A DNA stretch of 64,000 bases from Climacium dendroides (taxonomy: Eukaryota; Streptophyta; Bryopsida; Hypnales; Climaciaceae), in contig OX467087.1 of assembly GCA_950106755.1 (NCBI GenBank), positions 14,698,047 through 14,762,046 of the forward strand, written 5' to 3'. The position numbers and the translations under genes were made by a program. The notes below the pieces were generated by a model. It saw nothing but the letters and a program-made list of their open reading frames with translations. It was not told the origin of the DNA and did not search any database. Positions 47,740-60,001 of the stretch are shown piece after piece (the stretch's first letter is position 1; every line of letters begins with the position of its first letter).

Positions 47740-49290
47740 AATTAACTCCTAAAGTTCCCAAACCTTTGGAAAACAAATGGAAATTTGGGATTTAAGGTAG
47801 GCTTCCATATTCTCAATTTTTAGTATAATTTTTGAATTCTTTTGAAGGTAGAAAATATATTAGCTTTTTAAGGATATAATTTTTATTCCAATAATTCAAT
47901 CAATGCCCAAGAACAAAAGTTATGCAATCAAATTTAAAAATAGTAAAATCCTAGCACTACAAGCAATAAAAAAAATTACAAAATTTTGAAATCAATTTTA
48001 AGCTATTTTTTCTTATAGAATATATTTCTTTCTATATAGAAATCTTTAAATCATTCCCTTTGGAAAAGTGATGAAAAATTTATAGAATTTTTTTTCTTGT
48101 AGGCATTTAGAGTTCTAAAAAATACAATATCCTAACTTTGATTCTAAACTCAATTTATAATTTCTTATAAATTGAAAATATTTTACAAGATTTGGTATTC
48201 TTGCTAAAACTATCTCATTGTTAGATAAAGTTGCATATTTTTAATTCATCTTTATTTAGAACTAACAAAAATTTAGTTTTCTTTTCTAGCTTTAGCCTAC
48301 TTTTTACATATCAATTTTTTAAAGGAGGAACATAAATTTTATTTATTTATTCATTTTTTCAAGACTCTCACTTCAATTCTTCAATGTAAAAGTTTTTTCA
48401 AATCCAAATCAATAATACTAAAGCAAGAGCTATCATCCTTCAAAAATCTTATAATCTAGTGAGGCAATATGGCAACGTCCCGAAAATAGAGTTTTCTTCA
48501 CTTCAAAGTTCAAATGCTATCTTCCAATAATTCAATCTATGCAATCAAACTTCATGAAAATTTTCCCTCATGTTTTCATGTAAGTTGACAAGGAGATTTT
48601 GACAATTCAATATTGAAAAATTTTGTTTTTTGATTTCTTGATTCAATGCAATTAATAAAAAGATAGAAACAATAGTTATCAGTGGTTTTTGTCTTTTTGA
48701 CGAAGGAGAGGATAGAGAGGCCTTGCTACTTCAAGGGTTAAGACTTAAAACTTCATACAATTTTTATATCTTCTCTCCCCCTCTACCATGACTAAGATTA
48801 TAGGACAATGACTTTAAAATAAGAGAACAACAATATAACATTGAGGATGTCATTGAAGCAACATTTGATTCTTGAATTTTTCTATTTTTATGAGCCTTTA
48901 CACAAGGAAGTGATTGTGTCTTGACAAAACATGATTGCTTACCCTTGCAAATCCTAGTCGTGAAAGAAACAAATATTTGAAAGTTTTGTTCTTCAATGCA
49001 ATTTAGAAAATAATGACAATTTTGGCTGGAGTGGTGTTCAATAAAACATGGTTATAGTCAACTTTTGGGCTCATAAAATCTAAATGATTAAAAAAATTCA
49101 TAAGTTTACAATATAAATGGTGTGCAATCCTTGCCCCAGTCATTTAATTTGATGATCAACTTTAAACCAAAATTCTGAACTTTTTGCACAGGTGATTCCA
49201 TTTGAGCACGCCGGCCGTGTAAGCGATCGTTTAACCAGTTTATTCAATAGGAACAACATTGAAAGTGGAATTTACCCACCCACGCCATTT
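47740..49290. repeat. AT-rich repeat, third copy (direct to 36.2-39.3 kb)
   Basis: It starts with ATTAACTCCTAAAG and contains stretches alignable with 36215-36370, 38640-38800 and 39110-39250, including CCATTTGAGCACGC at 49199-49212. It leads directly into the duplicated promoter region of the SABATH gene. No gene supported. Confidence 0.55.
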
Positions 49291-50975
49291 TCATCACAGA
49301 AAATGGAAAAAAAAAATCAATCACTTGAATGAGTATTTATCAAACAAAAGGTCACCGCAGTAGCTAGGGCCCCCCTTCACATGCATTTAATTCGAATGTT
49401 TTCAGCCCTCTATAGACTCACCGACTCACCGACTCACCACGGCAAATTAAAGAACTAGTGCCTGAATCAGCTGGAAGTCGAAGATGATAATTCTGTTAAT
49501 GCCTCGAACAATGCCACTGACAGTTATCATTGATAATGCTTGCAAGCGTATATATAAATTACCGATGAAGCTCGAAGGCAATTATCCGATACGCACATTA
49601 TATTTGCTTGCCTCGTCGGTGCATAAGTATACACCAGCTGCAGTGAAAGAAACAATCATTCCTGACTCTTTTATATTGATCAGATGCTTTTGCAATTGTA
49701 TATATGGCTCTTGGATTTCGAGTATAGAAATTGATTTGCTTGCCTCCTGAAGGAGTGTTTGCCACACCCGCACTGACGTGAAATTCTTCTGGTAAGACCT
49801 GGGATGAGGACATGGGGTTCAACGTGCCAGAGTGTCACGGAATGAACATTTGGCAGCATACAGGTATGAGGCATATATAACTCAGTTAACATTGAGTTTG
49901 AAGAAATGAAACAGGAGCTGGCTATGTGTTTCAACTGATCCAGTCTCGGAATTTGATTAAAATCCAACGACCACTAATTCTAGCTGACCAAGGCATGTTA
50001 GTAGACCAAGGCATGTTAGTAGACCAAAGCGTGCCTTTCGATCAGATCGAACTGTGTAGAGCGAAAAATGCATGTATCATGCCAGTTTATGGCTATCTCA
50101 ACGTCGACATCAAATTGAATTTCGATATGGTCAGCGACGGATATACCGTAGTACGTAGCGTCTCTGCCTCGCTGGCTGATTCTGTGTATTTGGACGAAAA
50201 AAGAGTCACTCTGATCCGTGCAAGACGAATGGTGTGGTCCTGCGGCTAGCTAGACATGAAGTGATTGGGCATTTCTACCTCGTTCAGGAGGAATGCAATT
50301 CAGACTAAGGGTGAAAACCCATGACAGCAGCCAAGCCAGGTCACATGAATAGATAGATAATACCCAAGCCCAGAGAATCAAGCAAGAAAGATTCAAAAAT
50401 GGGATAGGTCGGCCCGAACTCACATCAGGAATGTTCAGCAATGCAGGTGCGTGGCTGCTCCCCATGACCCACAGTGGCAGAGCAGGCCAATTGATCGCAT
50501 GCACAAATGCAATGAATCAAGGTCACTATCATGAGACAGCCCTGCACAGTCAAGGGCGTTGCTTTTCTGGCTAGATCACGATGCAATTTTATCACCTGCA
50601 GCAATTAAAGTGGGTCCCGAGCTGGACTGCCTGCTAACAAGCAGATCGATCCCAAAGTCGTTGTCAATTCTGAAGCAGTCAAGGCGAGCCAGGGCTGGTC
50701 CAGAATCATCAATAATGATCCATGATCAATCAAACGCTTGTGGGGGACGCAGCACTCTAGTGGGGACCGGGCATGAATGATCCATTGAATCCATTCAAGT
50801 CAGTATGTCCTTGACATTCAAGTAGGTCTAGCTACCTAGAGTAAGCCAAGAGAATCGAAAATGAAAAAATCATGAATTAAAACTTCGAGGGTGGTTAAGT
50901 GACGTATAGATACAGCCCGGCCTCCTTCACTCGCATTTGCACTTCAGGAGTCGTCGCTTCAGTGCACGTGCTTGA
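49291..50975 (+). repeat. Upstream region of the SABATH gene, duplicate of the BURP upstream region
   Basis: It aligns in patches with 39311-40950, ending in the 5'-leader-like stretch CTTCAGGAGTCGTCGCTTCAG (compare 40957 onward). A short tandem duplication of AGACCAAGGCATGTTAGT occurs at about 49987-50025. No coding sequence recognised. Confidence 0.65.
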
Positions 50976-51071
50976 TCCATTCGGTGAGCGCCTCAGTCTC
51001 CTTGCAAAGGCAATGTTTGTTAAGAATATTCGCTATTTGTTTTGAATTGTGCATACCGTTTACACATGAAA

Positions 51072-51206
51072 CTCATATTCAGTTCCCGGTGTTAAAATTC
51101 CCGGTGAGTCCCACTTTTCCCTGTGTGTTGTACACTGGGAACACCTGGAAAACACCGGGGAAAGTGGGACTCACCGGGAATTTTAACACCGGGAACTGAA
51201 TATGAG
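51072..51206. repeat. Near-perfect 50-bp-arm hairpin
   Basis: Arm 51072-51121 (begins CTCATATTCAGTTCCCGGTG) pairs with 51157-51206, with a single mismatch and a 35-bp loop. It lies between the BURP-derived upstream sequence and the SABATH start. It could be a tiny foldback transposon or a small-RNA hairpin; no clear target duplication was found. Confidence 0.85.
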
Positions 51207-51264
51207 ACCCCTGTGTTAGGGAATTGTGCACTATCGAATTGCTTGTACGTGGGCTGTTGTAGTT

Positions 51265-53278
51265 ATGGACGATGCAGCAGCAGGTGGAGGTGAGGTTTGT
51301 GGTGATACGATGACCAGGCTTGCAGGCAAAGAGAAAACGATGAAGGTTGCACGAGCCATAGCCGGGATGGCGAGTGGCGCAGGAGAGTTCAGCTACACGA
51401 GAAACTCATCGACGCAATCTCAATCCATAAATATCTTGAAGCCGATCTTGGAGCAAGAGATTATGGAGCTGGAATTATTCATGGACTGGAGCGGGAGCGC
51501 GATTCGTATGGCTGATTTCGGATGCTCCGTGGGAGCGAATCCTCTTCGATACGCGGAGATCTGTTACCGAAGTGTGTGCCGAGCAAGGTTGAGCGGTGGG
51601 AGGACATTTCCTGATGAGGTGCAGTATTTCTTCTGCGACTTGCCTTCCAATGATTTCAACACTTTGTTCCTCCAATTGGAGGATTGGCGAAAAACGCAAG
51701 CTACGAGCATGGAGGATTTCTATGTCATGGCACAGACCCCTCTTTCCCAGGGGAAATCTTCATGTCGCCATCTCTGTCTTCGGGGTTCAATGGATGTCAC
51801 AGGTAACTTTGCTTGCAGTTTATCAGTGCATGTAACTGAAAAATGTAGTTACATTGTCAAAATATTGTCGGTCACGGCATAAACTACAACAAGCTGTAGG
51901 TGAACGAAATCATCGAAGCAGACTTGAGCCAAGCTTTCTTATGCATTGCGTGGCTACTGGTCCGTTGAACAGGTGCCTGATGCGGTGTTGGACAAAACTT
52001 CACCCGCTTGTAACAAGGGGAGAGTGTGGATACACGATAACAAGAATGTTGCAGCAGTGCAGGCCTTCGCACAGTCAGCGAGGCAAGATCTTTGTAATTT
52101 TTTGCTATCTCGAGCAAATGAAGTCGTCCCAGGTGGTCTCCTCCTCTTTTACGCTCCTGGTCGTGCGGATGGAAACCATCCAGAGAATCAATGGCCTAGG
52201 GAGGGGGAGTATATGGGGCCTTTCACTAAAGTCTTTGAGGAGACATGGGAAGAACTCGTCATTGAGGTATTATGATCTAGTTCACTCAAGTCAATCTCAG
52301 AAAACAACTAATTGGGAAATTGTCTCTACCCCAAATAGGAATCAATGAATAATTTCCATATGCATCAGATTTTTATAAACGGTTTAAAAAAAATGTCAAT
52401 GACGAAGCACTTACTTATCCTTTAAGTCAAATATTATTGCTCAATGAAGGGTGAGTGCTACTTAGGCTAAAGGATCCATGTCAATGTTATTCTTTTCCCT
52501 CATACTAAAACATATAATTTCCTTGTCTTTCTTTCTATATGGCTAGGGGTAGAACATTCTACAATTGTCAAACTTTTAACCTTAAACAAATAGAGACCTA
52601 CAAATTATAGTTATCTAAGTAATATTGTTCACCAAACTCATTCCATTTGCACAAGTTTGATAATATCACGTTTTCACGATTCTATAGGAAATTCATTCTT
52701 TGAAGTGATAGTAATCAACATGCTATCATTGCTTTCAACACATTTCCAATTTTCTTTGGACACCAAAACTTTTTGTATGTTCTAATAGTACTTAGGTTGT
52801 CTCCTCAAGGAAGAGTCAATGAAGAGATTCTAAGTTTCATCACAAGCATACAAAGGTGATCTAATCCATCACGTTTCAATGACTTTCTTACCAATTTATT
52901 TCAATGTTGCAGGGTATTATAGAAGAAGAGAGAAGGGATACCTTCAACGTTCCGGTGTACTGTCACAGCGTGGACGACGTGAAAGTAGTCACAGAGTCCA
53001 CAAATGTTTTCCACATCAAACGATGTGAGATCAAGCGGCAAAGCTACTTCACACCAAATGAAGTGGAACAAATTCTTGCGGATCCTGAGGCATATGGCCA
53101 GTTCACCAAAAATTTCACAAGAAGCCTTGTGAATTCGATCATGGTGGAACATATTGGTGAAGAAAAATGTCATAAGTTTTTTGAACGCTTGCAGAGAAAT
53201 GCTGCTACGGCTGTGCGGGAGAAGAGGGTGTCTAGCTTGTCCATGGATTGCATTTTGGCCGTTTTGATCCGAAAATAG
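51265..53278 (+). pseudogene. SABATH-type carboxyl methyltransferase gene with a frame lesion
   Basis: Exons are about 51265-51802, 51973-52266 and 52913-53278 with GT-AG borders. Family motifs: GAGEFSYTRNSSTQSQSI near the N-terminus (SAM/substrate entry), MADFGCSVGANPL (SAM-binding motif I), CDLPSNDFNTLF, then LFPRGNLHVAISVFGVQW and VPGGLLLFYAPGR, and the C-terminal EHIGEEKCHKFFERL. Between DFYVMAQ and RPLFPRGN the frame shifts (about 51735), and the usual GVPGSFY-like stretch is missing, which suggests a small deletion. SABATH enzymes methylate carboxyl groups of salicylate, jasmonate, cinnamate and similar acids using SAM; the substrate here cannot be told. The start ATG is the one before DDAAAGGGE; an upstream in-frame ATG exists at 51226. 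The gene sits between duplicated BURP flanks. Confidence 0.82.
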
Positions 53279-53351
53279 GTCTCTGTTTGATCCGAAAATA
53301 GGTCCGGGGAGAATTTGAGAGAAACCAGTCGATCATATTTGTATTTCTCTA

Positions 53352-54400
53352 CTCCAGCGAGCAATTCTACTGCTGTCTGCTGATCGAATCCTCCCTTCCG
53401 CGCCTGCAGCTATATCTCTGTATGGGCCTGCTTCCTACAGCACGTACGTAAGTGTGGCGGGAGTGGTGGAGTTTGATATGTTAAATGTGCTTCCAGTGTG
53501 TGTGATATCTGTTATTTCCTTGTCATTTCGGCCTCTATCAGTGTCCGTGTGGTGTACAATCTGCACTGTGTGCGAATCCGTGGATTTCATCCAACCGCCA
53601 TGGCATGGACGACCTCTAGCTCTCTGCACAGATCGACTGACTGGTGGTCAGGGTGGAGGTTACCGAGCCCTCGGAAGAGAATGGGTGGGATTGGGATTCG
53701 TGGAGTGTCCTAAGCAGCTGTACGTTAGTATGCAGGCTTAAGAGTTCAAGAGAGGATAGTCCTGGCTAGCTCAGGGGTTTGGATGGTGGCAGGGACTATT
53801 TATTCATCGGAGCTTGACGAATTAAGCCTGCAATGGCCTACATGTACGACTGACGTGAGTCATCTCGGCCAGATCGATGAGCACCCTCTCAGTTGCTTTT
53901 GTGTGAATAAACTGGCCCCTTTTATTGTTCGCAACTAGCAATGGCTTGGAATGGAAGTGTGTTCTTGTTCTATATTGATGGCTTCTGATGATGTTCATTG
54001 ACAGAGTGATGTAGTTTGCATGTTCAAATAGCTACCTTGTGGTGAACTGAATGTGGAAAATCATGCTGCGGAGATACGAGTTGGCGGTCAATTTCCTGGA
54101 CGGAGCTTCCATCAGGTGCTCGATCGCCAGATTGATTGAAGCGGTGGTCCCTACTACAAACAATCATGTTCGACAAATAGTTGTAAATTTTCCAATTTTT
54201 GTAGTACACTGATGCGAAAGACCTCTTTTAATTACTTTGGTGGTAAAATGTGCAAAACTTCAGAGTTGAGAGCGCTAAATATACATGGTCACATTGAAGT
54301 GGCTTTATATATAGCCCTTGATAGGCATGGCAATCATGTGCTCAGGCTCCACTCGGGCAACTCGAAACTGGGACAGGGCTTCTAAGGATCCTGACTGTGA
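53352..54400 (+). repeat. Duplicate of the BURP 3' flank behind the SABATH gene
   Basis: Homology starts right after the BURP stop codon (GCGAGAAATTCTACCGCTGG at 42492 compared with GCGAGCAATTCTACTGCTG at 53357) and continues with high identity. It includes an AATAAA at 53906-53911, which could serve as the SABATH gene's polyadenylation signal. Confidence 0.75.
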
Positions 54401-54404
54401 GCTT

Positions 54405-55419
54405 TCACCGAGGAGACTCACATTGGAAAGCGTCGGAAGTAGTGTTCAAACTGGAGCCAAAATCCATTCTGCATAGCCTGGTGAGTGCAGTAAGTATGAT
54501 GGGATCCATCATGCAGTGAGTGAATGGTTGCAATAATTTCTCAACGCCAGAGAACAATTGTTTGCATCTCTGCAGCACTGATCTTACAAGTATTATCGCC
54601 TTCCTGCCTTGATTCTGTGACTGAAGTGGAAACACTAAGAGATATTCTGCGGCAAGCACTCTTTCTTTAACTAATGCACGTGTTCCTGTCACTTCAACTA
54701 ATACCAATGCTCACAACAGGTTAATACAAGTTGAAACTTCTGTATCAAGTGAAGCCACCCATATCACTACCTCTACCACATTTCCAGAATTTTGTGGCAT
54801 GTTACGTAGAATTTCTAAGGAACGAGAAATTCAGTTCATCTCTATTTAAATAAATGTTCAATGCCAAAGCCTAGGCGCTTTTGGAATCGGAGCTATTCCT
54901 TGACATTTGCTTCAGTTGAATTCCCCGAGGGATACAGCGTGAAGACAGGCAGCGCAGAATCCTCTCCTTCCAGTAAGCCATGTGTTGCAAGTGACACGCC
55001 GCAGACATGCCCCACAACGTACTTCACCAGAATAGCAATCTCGCAGAAATTTCGTGCCAGCAGTTCTCATCATCATGAAACTTCCAGTATAATGGTCATC
55101 CGACCGGCCTCAAGTTGATGTGCACGCTTCCTCTTTTACCAGGTCTGGCACTGGAAAGCTTTCATTTGTTGAAATCGAAGCTTGTGATGAAGAACCAGAG
55201 CCTGCTGCCAAAGGAGGCTGCTCTCGCAGATTCCCATGTGCAGAAAGATTCAGAAACTTGACTGTCTTTCTCTGATGACACAAATAAGGCGGTTGCTTCG
55301 TTCAAGACAAGGCTCCAGTCCCTTGCAGGCAATTCTGAGGTTATTCTGAACCATGTGAACATTTCGTTGACTTATCTGCCCATTACATTTATTGAAGACA
55401 CACTGAATGAAGGGTGACC
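54405..55419. pseudogene. Unidentified gene remnant, copy 2
   Basis: It shares with 43646-44391 the minus-strand frame at 54707-54405 and the plus-strand IAISQKFRASSSHHHETSS segment. Further right, a plus-strand frame reads LPKEAALADSHVQKDSET and SDDTNKAVASFKTRLQSLAG up to about 55419. Frame breaks separate these parts. No family recognised. Confidence 0.35.
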
Positions 55420-57364
55420 ACCTAGCATGACGAGAATACCAGTTGAAGCCAGCAAGTTCAGAATCTTTGACGTACATGGAACTTGCACCAGCTTCGCTAT
55501 CTTCGGGTCATATATGGTAATAACAAATAACGCCTGGAAATCACGACATTGAAGCCGGACCCCATTCTAATGCATGTTTCTCAAAAATAGTCACTTTGGA
55601 AGTGCTAAGTGCATGAATGGAGCAAGTCCTACCTGCTCGTGGTCAGGAGAAAGGTGATTTGGATTGCAATCTCCAGCAGTCTCGCTTCTAGTGGAAGGAA
55701 TGTCCATGTTGTTCTTGGCGTTGTTATCTGGTTCAGCATCGACTGGCTTCTGGAGACATAAATCACAATATTTTGATTTGCGGTGTACTTGTATTTGATG
55801 CTGAAGCAGCTTGCTTCGTAGTCATGGACCCTCTCTTTTGACGTAGCTGCCTTGAAGATGATATTTCCCTGCTGGTCAACATGGTGTCGGTCGCAAGTGG
55901 AAGGCGCGGAATACGTGACGGGGGCAAAGAGACCTTGTTTGGTCGTGCCGGTCATGAGGTGCCTCGTGCTATCACAGTGCCTTCAAGAGGTGTAACATTG
56001 ATAGTGATCAAATCTTTTGTGCCAGGTCCAGAATTAGCTACGATTGGCGTATTCCCGGATGCGGTTCTGAAGGTTGTGACTAACTTTTTCCGGGGCTTGC
56101 AAGAGCAGGTGATTCGGGCGGAGTGCTCTCTTCATCTTCTTTTGGAGGTGTACGTTTGATTGGGATGATGCGAACCGTGAATAGCACCAGTAGGCTTCTA
56201 CTTTTGATCTCTGATGTTAGTCGGGGTTGTCTTTGGGAAAGAGCTATTTTCTATGAGCTTGAGGTGTCTGAGGAGGCAATAAGGAGAAAACATCCGTCAG
56301 TTCTGAGGAATTCCTGGGGTACTTTGCACGTTTAATTCATGCTGCAAGCTCCCAATGTGTCCCCAATCACATTCTCACGAACACTATTCTCCGGAGTTTC
56401 TCATGCTTTTCCCATTCACGATTCATGGTGTTCCCAATCGAGTGCTCATGATTTTCCCATAGCGATTCTCATATAATTGTTCCTAACGTCTTCTCATATG
56501 GAGATGGACAGAGTTGCGATTTGGTTCCCTTGAATGTATCCATCCATTTGTTCTCTTTATGATCTGTGGGCACTTGCAACATAAACTGTAGTCTCAAAAT
56601 CAAACATGAGTCCCATTTTTATTAATGTAGTGTTCCAAGGGTTGACCACCAGATTTAAAATACCAATGAAATCTGAAGATGTAAGACCAAAAGATTATTC
56701 CACTAGCAACTAGAGTGCACAATATACCAGTCCTGAGTCCCAAACTCTTCTGTATATAGTATGTCAAAATCATCTAAGTAATATATTGAGTAGCTCGATG
56801 GGTGAAATGTACATCGAATTGATCACATCTGTTGATATCTTTCCTCTTTATGATGGGTTTACACAATCACACCACTAATTTTTCTTGCAGGGCGCTGCCA
56901 AATTAGTTTGTTTTCGTGCGTTTGATTCTCCCTGTCCTGTCTGCTAGTTTAATATTTTACCCTATCGGGTGGCAAATATTAATGCGTTTCGCGGGACGAC
57001 TGTCTGTTCCCGTACAGTGAATGCCTAAAAATATTAGAATAGATTGCGATGGGGGAAGCCTGAAAACGCAAATAATTTAACACTGATGGTCCAGGTCGCT
57101 CTCTTATGTGCACAATTCTCCCGGTCATTCTCGTTGGTCTTCCCTTCCCATCAATCTGCACAGATGCATGAGGACTGCGTTGAGATTTGAATTGCGTCGC
57201 CACTGCCAGCCAGGTACGAAGTGAATAAATCGACATTGCACGTCTTCACATTACGGAGCCCGGAATAGGATGGTACCGATATCCTCCACAAGAGCCTCCT
57301 CCTCAAGTACACCCCTGAACCCGCAGAAACCCTAAACCTGGCGGGAGTGGGTTGTGACTATGGC
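55420..57364. other. Region without a recognised gene
   Basis: Short open frames occur on both strands (for example 55955-55629 minus and 55881-56335 plus) but none shows a known domain or splice structure. Base composition is intermediate, unlike the AT-rich arms, so gene debris is possible. Confidence 0.35.
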
Positions 57365-57930
57365 TGTCCCAGATGCCCGTGCGGCAAAACATTCCGAACA
57401 GAGGATTCACGTTTCGGGGAATCATTTCATCAAGGCCGTGAAATAAACTGACTTGGGGGGTGAGTGAGAATCGACTCAGGGAGCAGTTGACATATTAGTA
57501 CGTTGTACAGAAAGCACAATCAGATGGTATTATCCTGAACTCCATACTCTCTCCAACTTGTGAGATCATTCGAATTCCGCCCAGCATTCGGGGTCTGAAC
57601 TGAAGACCAGCAGCAATTTGGAATGGATAATCACAGCCATGGACGCCCTAAAGTTCTCTTGCAACCTCAAATCGAGCTAACGTCAAATTCGTGAAATTGG
57701 CAGAAACCCACGAAGTTGAGACGGCTTCAAACTCCCATCCGGACACTTCGACGTGTATACTGGTGAGCCCTCGTATTTAGAGCTCCCAGCACAATTGAAT
57801 GTCGCAATTTGGGTGCTCTGAATTGCGTCAATTGAATGAGTGTGACCGCAGTGGCTTCAACCACTCCAAGTGGCAAACAACGACCCGTGAGAGTCTTGGC
57901 AGGCTAACCTTGGAATCTGTGCAAATCACA
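57365..57930. repeat. Dispersed duplicate, copy 2
   Basis: Matches 32357-32930 in the same orientation with few differences, starting TGTCCCAGATGCCCG and ending near GACCCGTGAGAGTC. It lies just downstream of the GDSL gene's 3' end. Confidence 0.75.
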
Positions 57931-58254
57931 ATTCCAGTTGGAATAGGCACCTTGTTCAATGATTGAGCGATCGAGTAAATTCACACTTGGACCAAAGCCA
58001 TGAGCAGATGATGAACGCAATTGAAGTGAATTGAAGTGAACCCCACTTCAGGATCCACGAAATTATTCATGAATTTCGATTCCGACGAATTTCGTCAAGA
58101 ATAAGAATGCCGCGTTGAGATCAATCTCAACAAGAATGTTGAACCACTAAGTTATTTTACAAGTGAAGTATCTCGATCATTCTAAGTAATGAGATCGGAG
58201 CGACCAGACTGTTCATGGCCACCGGTGCCCCCTCCGGAGTCTGGACAGAATTAA

Positions 58255-59789
58255 TCACCGGGGGTCATCAAAGTGCGAGAAGTCGGGGGAGCAGTTCAGC
58301 CCGCCCTTGGGGGTGACGTGCCTGCCCTGCAGGAAAGCCGTCACGGCGGCCTTGTTGAACGTGTTGGACGTGTGGATGCCGTCCCAGCTCAGATGCGCCG
58401 CGGGATCCGCGCAGTGCGACGAAGTCAGATTCACGAACTGGTTGTCCACCAGGCCCGAGTTCCCGCAAGTCACCTCCTTGTTGAAGTTGTACGCGCCGCC
58501 CGCGCCGCAGCAAGCCTTCAGCGGCGCCGTCACGTTGTACTTCTTCGGGTCCTTCAGGATGTCCGTGTACACGCCGTGAGCGTCGCCGTACAGCAGCTGC
58601 GCCTGCGGGTACTTGGCCCGCAGCTCCTCCATCTTCTGGCCCAGCAGCTGGTTGTGGTGGTGCGTGATTTGGTTGAGGTCGCTCAGGCAGCCATGGCGGT
58701 CGTACTTGGCGTGCGGGCCGCCGTACATCGACAGCATGGCGGGCATGCAGCCCAAGGGAGGCAGGTTCACCACCAGAAGGGTGCGGGCCGTGGGCATCTG
58801 CAGCGTGGGCGTCGCCGGGGGCGTGTACAGCACCGGCGTCAGCATTTTCTTGATGTGCGTTTCGATGGCTTCCACCACCTGCGGCACAATGTAGCGCGTC
58901 TGGCGCGGCGTGAGCGTCTTGTCGTACAGGCTGGAGAAGTAGTCCTGGTAGCCGGACCACACCAGGAACAGCGACTCGTTCACGGTGGCCAGCTTGGGCA
59001 GGCTCTGGTTCAGCCCGGGCGAGTGGAAGATGGGGCTCTCGTAGAACCACACGCGCACTTTGTAGCGCTCGTACCACTGCTGCTGCACGTCCAGCGAGAA
59101 CGGGCTGTTCAATCCCGAGTCCCTGCGCCACACCTTCACGCTCCGCGCCGGCGCGCCAGACGCCGCGAAGTTGGTGCCGTACGTGAAGTCGGAGCCGGTG
59201 CCTCGCAGCACGGGGTAGATGGGCCGCAGTTGCACTCCGAAAGCTGCCATTCAACAGAGCCAACAGCAGATCCAATCAGTACACTGTGGACGTACAAGTG
59301 ACCGTCAATTAAGCCCGGGGCAATTCATTTCACCGACTGTACAAATCCATCCCTAAGTGCATGGTAGTGAGTGTGAATCTGCAAATTTCTTCAGGAATTG
59401 GTGGTGCTAGCTCGCTTCCATGCCAGTGTCTGTAATTAATTACTTGCGGGATTAATTCGTTGGTACGTATTTTAGGGTTTCAGGATGGAATTGGAATGAG
59501 CCGCGTTCGTACCAAGGAAGTCGAGCAACAATTTGCCGTCGGTGTATCGATCCGCGGCATGGCCCGGAAACAGAATGCCCTGTGGGTCGAGCTCGGCGTG
59601 GGCGAACTGGTCGGGAAAGGCCGCGATGGAATTTCCGGTGTCGGTCAGCGAGTCTCCGAACGCATACACCGCCGGGAACTCGCACTCGGGCAAGGTCTTG
59701 TCGGCGGAAGCCACGTGCATCGATTGCAGGAAGCAAGCAGCAACGAGGACACCCCAGCAGAGCATCCCCAGTCTGGACGTGGACGCCAT
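58255..59789 (-). CDS. GDSL esterase/lipase (ENOD8/fucosidase-like group)
   Basis: Proposed CDS complement(join(58255..59243, 59513..59789)), 421 residues, with GT-AG intron and an in-frame split Ala codon. The start at 59789 gives a clear signal peptide (MASTSRLGMLCWGVLVAACF); an upstream in-frame ATG at 59867 would add 26 residues before it and is less likely. Block I is FPAVYAFGDSLTDTGNS (nucleophile Ser47), block II TYGTNFAASGA (oxyanion Gly), block V WDGIHTS (Asp380, His383). Block III, usually GxND, reads SGYQDY, so the oxyanion Asn is replaced by Gln192. FSLDVQQQW and CCGAGG.YNF are typical of the plant ENOD8/FXG1-like subgroup. Likely a secreted wall or lipid esterase; substrate unknown. 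GC-rich; no breaks. Confidence 0.9.
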
Positions 59790-60001
59790 TCTTGACGTCG
59801 TCGCCAGTCCCGAAGCTAGATTTCTAATTCCTCCCGCTTCGAAAGCAAGTTCTCGATTCGATTCCAATAGCTTTCATGCAAGTGTTGTTCAGTCCCCGTG
59901 CTGTCGTCGAGATATGCAAGTAGATTCCCGTAGTTGCCGATCGATCTGGTGGAGCCGCGTTGGAGTCGAAGTTGAATGAGATTGAAGTTGTGAGTGCAGG
60001 C

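Noticed and set aside
58268..59275. 335-codon minus-strand open frame in another phase of the GDSL exon
   Set aside because: Rich in Arg, Ala, Gly and Pro as expected from a shifted GC-rich frame; no motifs.
58273..59301. 342-codon plus-strand open frame opposite the GDSL gene
   Set aside because: It is a GC-rich antisense shadow of the long GDSL exon; its translation is low-complexity and shows no domain, while the minus strand carries all GDSL blocks.
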